Source: Thalassotalea marina
Lineage (GTDB): Bacteria; Pseudomonadota; Gammaproteobacteria; Enterobacterales; Alteromonadaceae
DNA length: 64,000 nt
Assembly (NCBI RefSeq): GCF_014656435.1
Contig: NZ_BNCK01000011.1
Coordinates: forward strand, 62,001 to 126,000
Direction of reading: 5' to 3'
The position numbers were made by a program, and so were the translations under genes. Below the pieces are notes generated by a model. The model saw nothing but the letters and a program-made list of their open reading frames with translations, ran no database searches and was not told the DNA's origin. Below, piece after piece: positions 9,474 to 17,228 of this stretch (positions are counted from its first letter, which is position 1; every line of letters starts with the position of its first letter).

Positions 9474-9511
9474 TTGCGTGTTTTGACGGTAAGTTTTGCG
9501 CGTTTTGTCGG
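9474..9511 (+). promoter_or_regulatory. tandem operator pair facing PEP-CTERM gene 2
   Basis: TTGCGTGTTTTGACGG (9474-9489) and TTGCGCGTTTTGTCGG (9496-9511) have a 22-bp period and end about 164 bases before the ATG at 9676. The arrangement equals the pairs at 8261-8298 and 8504-8541. Confidence 0.65.
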
Positions 9512-9675
9512 TTGTTTAGTGAACAGCTGAAGTAAACTTTTGGCGTTAGTAAAAGCAAGCAGGCCTTTAGTGCATTGTATTAAGGGTCAAGCACATTAGC
9601 GGTTAGTAATAACCGTTAATGTGTGCCTTTACCTCATATAACAAACAAGCATTGTCAAAACACAAGGATAGGTAT

Positions 9676-10383
9676 ATGAACAAACTGCTTGGTAAGCAGG
9701 TATTAAAATATCTCATTATAGTAATTGTATGGTTACTTTCCCCAATGGTGTCGTATGCTAAAGTTGTCCATAGTGGACAGGCTATTTCGCTTCATATTCC
9801 ACTAGCATCTATGTCGGGGGAAGAACAATCAATCATTTTGCCCGTTGATATTGACCAAGACGGCCAGGTCGACTTAACGCTGGCACACTATGCCACTTTT
9901 GATATTTCAAACTGTGCAAATGAAGCTACATGTTCATTAACAACTACTGGGGGAAAAAGTCGCTGGCAACTTCATGGTTTACCCAGCGGGAAAACACGCT
10001 TTTTAACAAGTAATGAAGGTGAGCTACGTCTGTTAAATCAAGGCGAAGTGATAAACGAAACTAAAGCTTTATGGAATGCCAAAAGGCACTTTTTTGATGG
10101 TCAGCAAAGAGAAGCACTCATTGGAGTGCAATTTGAGCGTAATAACAACTCGCATTATGCATGGCTATTAATTAATAAAACTGCGGTTGATTCCAATGGC
10201 ACCAGGTTGGAGATAGCTGCTTATGCCTACCAGTCAGAGGCAAATAAGAGCATAGCTGCCGGTTCAATAACTGAGCCTTATTTAGTCTCTGAGCCTAGTA
10301 GTTTATTCCTGATCTTCTTATCGCTTATCGTAATATTTGTTATAAGAAAGTTGTCGGCTTTTATCGCTAATCATCAAGTGTAG
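9676..10383 (+). CDS. PEP-CTERM-like exported protein 2, divergent tail
   Basis: The start at 9676 is chosen because AAGGATAGGTAT precedes it; the frame opens earlier at 9619 without a ribosome site. The 235-aa product has a signal peptide (about residues 10-30, ending SYA-K). The body includes DIDQDGQVDLT, an acidic loop of calcium-binding look. The C-terminus has SEPSS, a long hydrophobic helix and then only a weakly basic end (IRK...). This is the layout of a PEP-CTERM signal with Ser-Glu-Pro in place of Pro-Glu-Pro and without the arginine cluster. It probably belongs to the same surface system as gene 1, given the matching operators and leader. The body matches no family I recognise. Confidence 0.75.
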   Translation: MNKLLGKQVLKYLIIVIVWLLSPMVSYAKVVHSGQAISLHIPLASMSGEEQSIILPVDIDQDGQVDLTLAHYATFDISNCANEATCSLTTTGGKSRWQLHGLPSGKTRFLTSNEGELRLLNQGEVINETKALWNAKRHFFDGQQREALIGVQFERNNNSHYAWLLINKTAVDSNGTRLEIAAYAYQSEANKSIAAGSITEPYLVSEPSSLFLIFLSLIVIFVIRKLSAFIANHQV

Positions 10384-10424
10384 ATGCCTAGTTCACTTAA
10401 TTGAAGAATATAGAGCACCTAATG

Positions 10425-10453
10425 AGGCCGGTAGAGTAAAGCTACTGGCCTTT
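10425..10453 (+). terminator. intrinsic terminator after PEP-CTERM gene 2
   Basis: AGGCCGGTAG pairs with CTACTGGCCT (one G-U pair) around a 7-base loop and is followed by TT. Confidence 0.65.
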
Positions 10454-10483
10454 ACAATATGTAAACCGATAAAAGGTTTATCA

Positions 10484-11434
10484 CTAATCACCATTGTTAT
10501 GATGAGATACGCGCAGTAAAATCTTGCCTTTTGCACGTTTACTTTGGCTACGTTGATGTGCTTGTTTTATCTCTTCAAGTGGATAAGTAGAATCAATGAC
10601 TACTTTTATTTTGCCATTATCAATTAAGTTGGCAATCGTTGTTAGGTCATTAGCGTCCGGTGTGACCCACAAACGTTGGTAAATAACTTGATGGCTAGAA
10701 GCTAATTCATCGGGTATTTCATCCAACAATGAAATAAGGTAACCACCTTTTTTCACTACATTTAGAGAGCGCTCAACTACCTGATTGCCTCCTACGGCGG
10801 CTAATACAAAATCAAGTTCTGATAGTTTCTCTGTAAAATCTTCCGTTTGATAGTCAATAAACTCATCGACACCCAGTGACTCAACAAAAGCTTGGCTGGC
10901 TTTTGATGCTGTGCCAATAACATAAGCACCTAATGCCTTAGCCATTTGCACAGCAAACATACCCACGCCGCCGCTTGCATTATGAATTAAGATACGGTCG
11001 CCTTGTTTTAACTGACCTGCCTTGGTTAATGCTTGCCAAGCGGTGGTTGCTGCAAGTGGTACCGCAGCTGATGTTATCAAGTCCAAAGATTGTGGTTTAT
11101 TGGCAACCAACTCAGCATCAACTGCAATGTATTGTGCGTAGCCGCCTTGTTTTAAAATAGGCGTGTAAGCAAATACTGCTTGTCCTATTTTTAAATGTTT
11201 CACCTCTTGGCCTAATTGGGCAATCTCTCCAGCTACATCCCAGCCTAAAATCAACGGCAAGGTGTGTACATTGTGCTGCTTAAAAAAGCCTTCACGAACC
11301 ATCCAATCCACTGGGTTTACTGCGCTGGCGTGAACTTTAATTAATACTTGATTGTCGGCTATCTCAGGTAACGGACGTTGGCCAATGATTAAATTGTCTT
11401 CATTACCGTATTGCTCAATATATGCTGCTTGCAT
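10484..11434 (-). CDS. NADP-dependent quinone-oxidoreductase-like MDR enzyme
   Basis: This 316-aa member of the zinc-independent medium-chain dehydrogenase/reductase group is of quinone oxidoreductase type. The N-terminal GroES-like part contains VHASAVNPVDW. The nucleotide-binding half has HNASGGVGMFAVQMAKALGA, the usual AxxGxxG pocket of NADPH-using members. Zinc-binding cysteines of classical alcohol dehydrogenases are absent. The substrate cannot be told; relatives reduce quinones or enones in the cytoplasm. It stands divergent from a LysR gene 158 bases away, the standard arrangement for a regulator and its target. Confidence 0.9.
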   Translation of the reverse strand: MQAAYIEQYGNEDNLIIGQRPLPEIADNQVLIKVHASAVNPVDWMVREGFFKQHNVHTLPLILGWDVAGEIAQLGQEVKHLKIGQAVFAYTPILKQGGYAQYIAVDAELVANKPQSLDLITSAAVPLAATTAWQALTKAGQLKQGDRILIHNASGGVGMFAVQMAKALGAYVIGTASKASQAFVESLGVDEFIDYQTEDFTEKLSELDFVLAAVGGNQVVERSLNVVKKGGYLISLLDEIPDELASSHQVIYQRLWVTPDANDLTTIANLIDNGKIKVVIDSTYPLEEIKQAHQRSQSKRAKGKILLRVSHHNNGD

Positions 11435-11592
11435 GATTTAATTCCTTATTTTCGTTCTGTTTTTTAAGTTTATGTGTGTATTTTTCTATAAATAATTGAT
11501 ATGGTCTAATTGATGGTTGGTATGAAATATATTGTTAAAATCAATGTGTTTGTTAGGTGTTATTGAGCAAGGAACTAAGATAAAGACAAATT

Positions 11593-12522
11593 ATGGCGTT
11601 AAGTGATTTAAATCTAATGGTCATTTTTGATGTGATTATGCAAGAACGCTCTGTCACTAAAGCGTCTCATCGATTGGCCATGACACAACCTTCAGTCTCA
11701 AATGCTATTTCTCGAATGCGACATGTATGGCAAGACCCTATTTTTGTCAAAGAAGGCAGGGGAATAAAGCCAACGCCCTTTGCTGAAAACATGTGGTTAA
11801 AAGTGCGCCAACCATTAATTGATATTCGCCACGCTGCTCAAATAACGAAGTCTGATATTCGTCAGCTTGCTCGAACGTTTCGAATTGCCAGTACCGATTG
11901 GATGACTGACTTATTCTGGTTGCCACTGCGACAACGCATTGAGCAACACGCACCCCTGGTTAATTTGCATGCGGTGCCGTATCAAGTAAACGGTGAAAAA
12001 TTATTATTAAATGCAGATGTTGATATGGTGCTTGATTATTTCGAAGGGGCTAATGAACATATACATAGCAAGCTATTGTTCAATAACCATTTTGTTTGTG
12101 CGATGCGGCCTCAACACGCATTAGCGCAAAAGGCATTAACCTTAGACTATTTTTGCCAAGCACAACATTTATTAATGTCTTTATCAGGAGATGCAAAAGG
12201 TAGTGTAGATCGGTATTTGGCACAAATTGGTACAAGCCGTCGTATTGCTATGACAGTAAATCATTGCGCCAATATGGCAAAAATCCTAACCCAAACCGAC
12301 CTTATTACCACCATACCCTTACCGTTAATCATGAAACAGCTTGAGCAAGGACAGCTTATTGCAAAACCTTTGCCTTTTGATTTATCACCTGCGCCGATTT
12401 CTATGACTTGGCATGTACGTCAGCAACGAGATGATGCACACAGTTGGTTGAGACAGCAAGTGCTCGATGTGGTGCAACAAGAAGTTGCACCGTTAATTGA
12501 TGCTACCAGTCATTTGATTTAG
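11593..12522 (+). CDS. LysR-family transcriptional regulator
   Basis: The 309-aa protein begins LSDLNLMVIFDVIMQERSVTKASHRLAMTQPSVSNAISRMR, the typical LysR winged HTH (residues ~5-65). A periplasmic-binding-like effector domain follows (about 95-300). The absence of a DNA-binding partner domain and the usual length support a complete gene. Divergence from the MDR oxidoreductase suggests that this is its target. Its stop overlaps by a few bases the stop of the convergent PepSY gene. Confidence 0.93.
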   Translation: MALSDLNLMVIFDVIMQERSVTKASHRLAMTQPSVSNAISRMRHVWQDPIFVKEGRGIKPTPFAENMWLKVRQPLIDIRHAAQITKSDIRQLARTFRIASTDWMTDLFWLPLRQRIEQHAPLVNLHAVPYQVNGEKLLLNADVDMVLDYFEGANEHIHSKLLFNNHFVCAMRPQHALAQKALTLDYFCQAQHLLMSLSGDAKGSVDRYLAQIGTSRRIAMTVNHCANMAKILTQTDLITTIPLPLIMKQLEQGQLIAKPLPFDLSPAPISMTWHVRQQRDDAHSWLRQQVLDVVQQEVAPLIDATSHLI

Positions 12523-13088
12523 CTAGCGTAATAGAAAATAAAAGCAAGGGGAGCGGCGAAACCAGCGACAACAATAATCGCTCTAGGTCCCCATACCCCT
12601 TTTTTCCCCTTGATCATAAATAGCGCTGATAACGCAAGGAAGATCAGCATAACGGCATACAGATCTGAAAAGTAGGTCCAGGCTTTTCTCGCTTCGTTTA
12701 AGTGCAAGAAGTTTAAACTGCGTAGAATGGGCCTAGGTTTGATTTGCTCTATAATCACTTGATTACTGTCAAGGTTGAGCATCAAGGTTTGCTCGTTGGT
12801 GGTAAACAGTTTTAATTGGCTCGGGGATTGCCAAAAACGCGCTTTAATTTTGCTATTAAGCTGCAAACTAATCAGTAAATCGGTTTCAAAGCTGTCTCGT
12901 TCAACCATTTGTTTCAGTGCTGGTATTGTTTGAGTGTTGTGTATCACTTGATAGTTTGGGTTCCAGTCCTCAACATGATTTAACGCAATACCCGATATGG
13001 CAAAAATTAATGTCACACCAACACAAAAATAACCAATATCTCGGTGTAAACTGCGGTTTAACTTAAACCAATTAACGTTTTTAAACAT
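12519..13088 (-). CDS. PepSY-associated membrane protein
   Basis: The 189-aa protein begins FKLNRSLHRDIGYFCVGVTLIFAISGIALNH, the signature of the PepSY-associated TM-helix family, with His residues in the first helix region. A soluble middle part (about 50-130) is followed by two more helices near the C-terminus. Some relatives accompany ferric-siderophore reduction or respiratory functions; the specific role here is unknown. It lies 27 bases behind the DUF4920 gene on the same strand and is probably co-transcribed with it. Confidence 0.8.
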   Translation of the reverse strand: MFKNVNWFKLNRSLHRDIGYFCVGVTLIFAISGIALNHVEDWNPNYQVIHNTQTIPALKQMVERDSFETDLLISLQLNSKIKARFWQSPSQLKLFTTNEQTLMLNLDSNQVIIEQIKPRPILRSLNFLHLNEARKAWTYFSDLYAVMLIFLALSALFMIKGKKGVWGPRAIIVVAGFAAPLAFIFYYAS

Positions 13089-13115
13089 AACGACAAATAA
13101 TCTAACACCTAGATA

Positions 13116-13589
13116 TTAGTCAGCGATGGTTACGCCAACAGGGTTAAGTTGATAAACCGTGATGGCTTGGGTAACGCTATTTTCATCAAAGGTTTCATTT
13201 TGCTCTTCAGCTTGATAAGCCAAATAACGCTTGGTTTGCTCTAAATCCAATGGAATAGCCGTCAGAGGGCCTGTTGCATAGGCGGTTTTGCCCATAGTTG
13301 TCATGGGGAATACCATGTCACCGTCACGCACTTTAATGCGCAATGTTTTGTACTGTTTATCTGAGGCCAACTCCATCCAACAGCCACGCTTTTTGCAAAC
13401 TTTGACTATAGTGCCCTGAACGGTAACCGATTGATCCAAATAGTTTTCTGGTGTAGATAAAATAGTAGATATTGCGGTTAGTTTTGATTTATCGGCGCCA
13501 CTTCCAAAAACAGAATCAGCAAAACTAAGGTTTGAAAACATAAAAGCCGAGGTACTAATTAATGTTAACAGTAATTTTTTTTGAAACAT
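13116..13589 (-). CDS. DUF4920 exported protein
   Basis: The 157-aa protein has a signal peptide (ending SFA-DS) and a small beta-barrel-like domain with TVQGTIVKVCKKRGCWMEL. The CKKRGC (C-x4-C) and adjacent W-M-E are the conserved core of DUF4920, a family without a defined reaction. The two cysteines could form a disulfide or bind metal in the periplasm. It is first in a two-gene unit with the PepSY membrane protein. Confidence 0.82.
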   Translation of the reverse strand: MFQKKLLLTLISTSAFMFSNLSFADSVFGSGADKSKLTAISTILSTPENYLDQSVTVQGTIVKVCKKRGCWMELASDKQYKTLRIKVRDGDMVFPMTTMGKTAYATGPLTAIPLDLEQTKRYLAYQAEEQNETFDENSVTQAITVYQLNPVGVTIAD

Positions 13590-13756
13590 CAGATATCCTT
13601 ATTGTGAGCGCTTGGGCTGTTGGTTATCTTGTGAAATATTGTCGTCAAGTGCAAGGTATTTTATCTTTGACTTTAAGCCATTAGCCGATAAATTGCGTTG
13701 GGCGTTTTCCTCATTTCTGCTACATTGAGCGCCAAACATTTGCCATTACCTCTGCT

Positions 13757-14470
13757 ATGAATAAACAACGCAATCGCATCGTTCGGCTAAAACAGACGTC
13801 TGTCGAACATGTCTTTGAAAAAGAAACCTTACTACTAAAACAGTTGCAGTCAGGCCAATTAGATCAATGTTTAATGTTGTGGCAAACCGATACGCCTACC
13901 TTAGTATTGCCAGCGAGCAGTAAGTGGCCAGACACAGATGAGTTGCGTAGCGAGTTAGTAAACAACGGTTGGAAGGTGATTTCTCGCCGAACAGGTGGCG
14001 CCCCTGTGCCACAAACAAAGGGCGTGATCAACCTGTCTCATATGTATGTTTGGCCCAAGGAAACGCCATATTCTATCCCTGTCGCCTATGAAAATTTATG
14101 TCAGGTGTTGTGTGGTTTTTTTGCATCATACGGTTTATCAACACAGGTGCATGCTACGCCGTATTCTTATTGTGACGGGGATTACAACATCAATATTAAT
14201 CAGCAAAAAATTGTCGGCACGGCGCAACGGGTATTGTTAAAGTCAGGAGGTGATAAAGTGGTACTGGCTCAAGCCTGTATATTGATTGATGACGATTTAA
14301 ATGAACTGGTTAAACCGGTGAATACGTGTTATGCGCTCAGTGGTAACGAAGAAAGAGTAAAAGCCAAGGTGCATACTTGTTTGTTTGATCATATCGATGA
14401 AAAACCTAGTATCGATAATTTATTTCAAGGGATCACTCAAGCCTTTATTGATAGTGAGTTGTATAAATAG
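13757..14470 (+). CDS. lipoate-protein ligase A-like protein
   Basis: This is a 237-aa BPL/LplA/LipB-fold protein. RRTGGAPVPQTKGVINLSH corresponds to the RRxGGG...NxS substrate pocket, and NQQKIVGTAQR to the K-I-x-G-x-A-x-R stretch that contains the acyl-binding lysine. The family joins lipoate or octanoate to lipoyl domains, or moves them between domains. The protein is shorter than full LplA (about 340 aa) and lacks its accessory domain. It may therefore be a LipM/amidotransferase-like or orphan member. It is monocistronic, divergent from the DUF4920 gene. A 16-bp tandem repeat spans its stop codon. Confidence 0.8.
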   Translation: MNKQRNRIVRLKQTSVEHVFEKETLLLKQLQSGQLDQCLMLWQTDTPTLVLPASSKWPDTDELRSELVNNGWKVISRRTGGAPVPQTKGVINLSHMYVWPKETPYSIPVAYENLCQVLCGFFASYGLSTQVHATPYSYCDGDYNININQQKIVGTAQRVLLKSGGDKVVLAQACILIDDDLNELVKPVNTCYALSGNEERVKAKVHTCLFDHIDEKPSIDNLFQGITQAFIDSELYK

Positions 14471-14486
14471 TGAGTTGTATAAATAG
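14451..14486 (+). repeat. 16-bp tandem repeat across a stop codon
   Basis: ATAGTGAGTTGTATAA occurs at 14451-14466 and 14467-14482, plus ATAG. The stop codon of the lipoate-ligase-like gene lies in the second copy. Slippage is the likely origin. Confidence 0.9.
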
Positions 14487-14496
14487 CGTGATGGAA

Positions 14497-14529
14497 AAAG
14501 AGGCTAGGGTAAGGGAGTCTAGCCTCTTT
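14497..14529 (-). terminator. terminator between the convergent lplA-like and TonB-receptor genes
   Basis: AAAGAGGCTAG pairs perfectly with CTAGCCTCTTT (11 bp). On the minus strand the stem is followed by more T, so it mainly serves the TonB receptor. Confidence 0.85.
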
Positions 14530-14539
14530 GGTTTACCTA

Positions 14540-17092
14540 CTAAAACTTAACACTAGCGCCTACAAAGTAGCGAGCGCCGTATTCGTCAATACTGTGATAT
14601 ACATCGAACTCAGGCAAAGTGGTAATTCTCGCTTCATTTAAGATATTAACCCCTTCAACACTAACATCTAAATAGTCTGTTACATGCCAAACAAACGAGG
14701 CATCTAATTGATGGTATGGTTTATTAGTGGCTAGGGCGCTGCTTTCAAAGCTTAACCACTCATCACGTGCGTTATAGGCTAATCGCGCGCTAAAGGTGTC
14801 ATCTTCATAATAGGCGGCAATATTAAAGGAGTTGCGTGAAACTCTATCTAGTCGCTGCTTTTCACCCGCAGGATTCACCACGGAACTATCTGTGTAGGTG
14901 TAGTTAAACTGCGCGCCAAAGCCATTACCAAAGTCTTGTTGATATTGAAATTCAACACCAGAAACATCTGCTGTACCAACGTTTCTAAAACGAGTAACCA
15001 AACAAGATTGTGAACAGCCATCAAGCGATTCTCGTGCAGCTGTTGTATAAATGTAGTCGCTTATGTTCTTTTGAAATAGCGTCACACCAAGTAATGACGA
15101 CGGATCAAAATACCACTCTAGCCCTAAATCGTATTGATCCGATTTATAAGGTTCGATATCTGGATTACCTATGGTTGCGGTTTCCATCGTAGGCACTAAA
15201 CTTGCCGACATTTTCATTTGATCGTAGTCTGGACGCGCGACACTTGAACCGGCAGCAAAGCGCAATAACACGTCTTGGCTAAGGTCGGCGACAATATTTA
15301 AGCTAGGTAAAATATTGCTATAAGACTTTTTACCTGTAGCAGGTTGACCGTCAATTTCACCGGTTGATGCAACATCTGTGTCGACAAATCTAACCCCTAA
15401 ATTACCTCGAAAGCCTTCGCCGCTAAAGTTAGCTTTCACATAAGCAGAGGTAATATCTTCCTCAATACTAAAGGCTTCAGTTGCCCGTGTTGCTGATTTG
15501 TTAGCATGGGCATAATCCCATATATCATTATTCATCAAGGCAAAAGCACTTAAGGTGCCTGCACGTCCTTCTTTGCCATGTAAACCAGATACATGCCCAC
15601 CGTTGTAATCCGAAAGGCGTAATCCATCAGCCATTGCCTTTTGGATCAAGCCATCATCGTAGCGATCAATACGTGCTGAAAACTCTTGATCTTGAATTTT
15701 TACACCTACTTGAAGTGAGGTAAAAATGCCGTAATCTAGGTTATGTTGAAAGTCTAACTGAGCATAGTTAATTTCGTTATCACGAATGTTGTTCACAAAG
15801 CTAAACTCGTTATGGATCATCATTTGATCATGGTCCATGGCATAGTCTGGATGTGTTAAATCAAGCTCATGAGGTCCTGAAATATCAAAAGTAAAACCAG
15901 TTTTTTCACTGTTTTCTAAGTTCCCCCACCAAGTACTTGATTGCAGACCTCTAGATTTTGCCGTCGACTGGCCTATAACTGCACTAAGTGTCCAATCATC
16001 TTGTTCGTATTCTGCGGTAAGGTTAAGCACATCCATTTGCATGTGAGGTGCACGAACAATACTGTTGTTAAACAATGGCACCAAAGGTTGTTCACCACCA
16101 AAAGGTACGGTTGTGACTCGTGTGGTTACGCCTTTATCGTTGACTACTGCAGTTGATGCGTCATATTCAGAAAATAGTTGAGGAACGGCGAACATTGCAG
16201 TGTTTAAATGCTCGTTTTTCAGACTGAAATCATTGTAGTCCAATACCAAGTTCAAGCGATCAGAGGCCTGATATTGCAAGGTGACTTGGGTACTTTCACG
16301 CTTTCTTTCTTCGTCAAATAAAATTGATGCCATAGCACCCGGCGCTGTTGGTATATTGCCGGCAGAATCAGGATTGTTAAGAGGGCCTGGGGCACCAAAC
16401 GAACGTAAAGTCTCACGGTAAACATTTATATTTTCAACTGAATAGGCAGCTAGAATACCAAAATTGTCATTGTCGTTTTTCCAGCTGTATAAACCCGAAC
16501 CATTTGCTGACCAGTCACCGTCTGACTTACTGTATGCGCCTTCAGTTGACGCAAATACGGTGTTGGCATCTAAGTCTAGTGGACGACGAGTTTTTAGGTT
16601 AATGGTACCACCGATGGCACCTTCATTAACGTTTGATTCGACAGACTTGTATACGTCCATACCAGCCACTTGTTCAGCCGATAGCATTTCAAAGTTAAAG
16701 CTTCGGTTAAACGGTGCTAAGTCAAACCAGCCAACAGAAGCAACATTTTGGCCATTGAGTAACACCAAACTGTGTTGAGGAGCCGTACCTCGAATGGTAA
16801 CGCCGTCAACCTCAGAAAAGTCGCGTGATACGGTAATGCCTGGGATACGCTGTAGAGCATCACCGATATTTTTGTCAGGGAATTTACCAATATCTTCAGC
16901 TGAAATTGAATCAACAACGGCGTCACTAAAACGCTTATTGTTTAACGCTTGTTTTAAACTGCCGCGAATACCGGTGACTTCAATGACTTCTACTTTATTC
17001 GAAGCATTTTGTTGATCGTTAGCTTGTGCTACTGGGCCAAATAGTGCCGCAGATATAGCAAGAGCAAGATAACTGGCGATTGGCTTTTTCAT
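14540..17092 (-). CDS. TonB-dependent outer-membrane receptor
   Basis: The 850-aa protein has a signal peptide (ending AQAND). A TonB box is possible in VEVIEVTGIRGS, followed by a plug domain (about residues 45-175) with GDALQRIPGITV and VLLNGQNV. The C-terminal beta-barrel ends in the terminal Phe typical of Bam substrates. The opening resembles the large TIGR01782 group of receptors, which in marine Alteromonadales often take up oligosaccharides. Its neighbours are a NagZ-like GH3 enzyme and a sugar ABC transporter, so an amino-sugar or glycoside ligand is inferred. A probable own promoter lies at 17170-17198. Confidence 0.93.
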   Translation of the reverse strand: MKKPIASYLALAISAALFGPVAQANDQQNASNKVEVIEVTGIRGSLKQALNNKRFSDAVVDSISAEDIGKFPDKNIGDALQRIPGITVSRDFSEVDGVTIRGTAPQHSLVLLNGQNVASVGWFDLAPFNRSFNFEMLSAEQVAGMDVYKSVESNVNEGAIGGTINLKTRRPLDLDANTVFASTEGAYSKSDGDWSANGSGLYSWKNDNDNFGILAAYSVENINVYRETLRSFGAPGPLNNPDSAGNIPTAPGAMASILFDEERKRESTQVTLQYQASDRLNLVLDYNDFSLKNEHLNTAMFAVPQLFSEYDASTAVVNDKGVTTRVTTVPFGGEQPLVPLFNNSIVRAPHMQMDVLNLTAEYEQDDWTLSAVIGQSTAKSRGLQSSTWWGNLENSEKTGFTFDISGPHELDLTHPDYAMDHDQMMIHNEFSFVNNIRDNEINYAQLDFQHNLDYGIFTSLQVGVKIQDQEFSARIDRYDDGLIQKAMADGLRLSDYNGGHVSGLHGKEGRAGTLSAFALMNNDIWDYAHANKSATRATEAFSIEEDITSAYVKANFSGEGFRGNLGVRFVDTDVASTGEIDGQPATGKKSYSNILPSLNIVADLSQDVLLRFAAGSSVARPDYDQMKMSASLVPTMETATIGNPDIEPYKSDQYDLGLEWYFDPSSLLGVTLFQKNISDYIYTTAARESLDGCSQSCLVTRFRNVGTADVSGVEFQYQQDFGNGFGAQFNYTYTDSSVVNPAGEKQRLDRVSRNSFNIAAYYEDDTFSARLAYNARDEWLSFESSALATNKPYHQLDASFVWHVTDYLDVSVEGVNILNEARITTLPEFDVYHSIDEYGARYFVGASVKF

Positions 17093-17169
17093 CTTGTTAT
17101 GTTCCTTGTCGTTACCTGTTGTATTGTTATTTTTTTACTGTTTTTATTAGTAAAACAATTATACTAATT

Positions 17170-17203
17170 ATTAATCAATCAATTTGACTAAATGTCAATC
17201 ATT
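17170..17203 (-). promoter_or_regulatory. promoter of the TonB receptor with candidate operator
   Basis: On the minus strand, TTGACA (17198-17193) and ATTAAT (17175-17170) lie 17 bp apart. The 12-mer ATGTCAATCATT (17192-17203, plus strand) and the inverted repeat TTGAC-N5-GTCAA (17184-17198) overlap the -35. The same 12-mer overlaps the -35 of the ABC operon at 21814-21825. Confidence 0.5.
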
Positions 17204-17228
17204 AATTTGTTTATTTATTAATCTTTTT

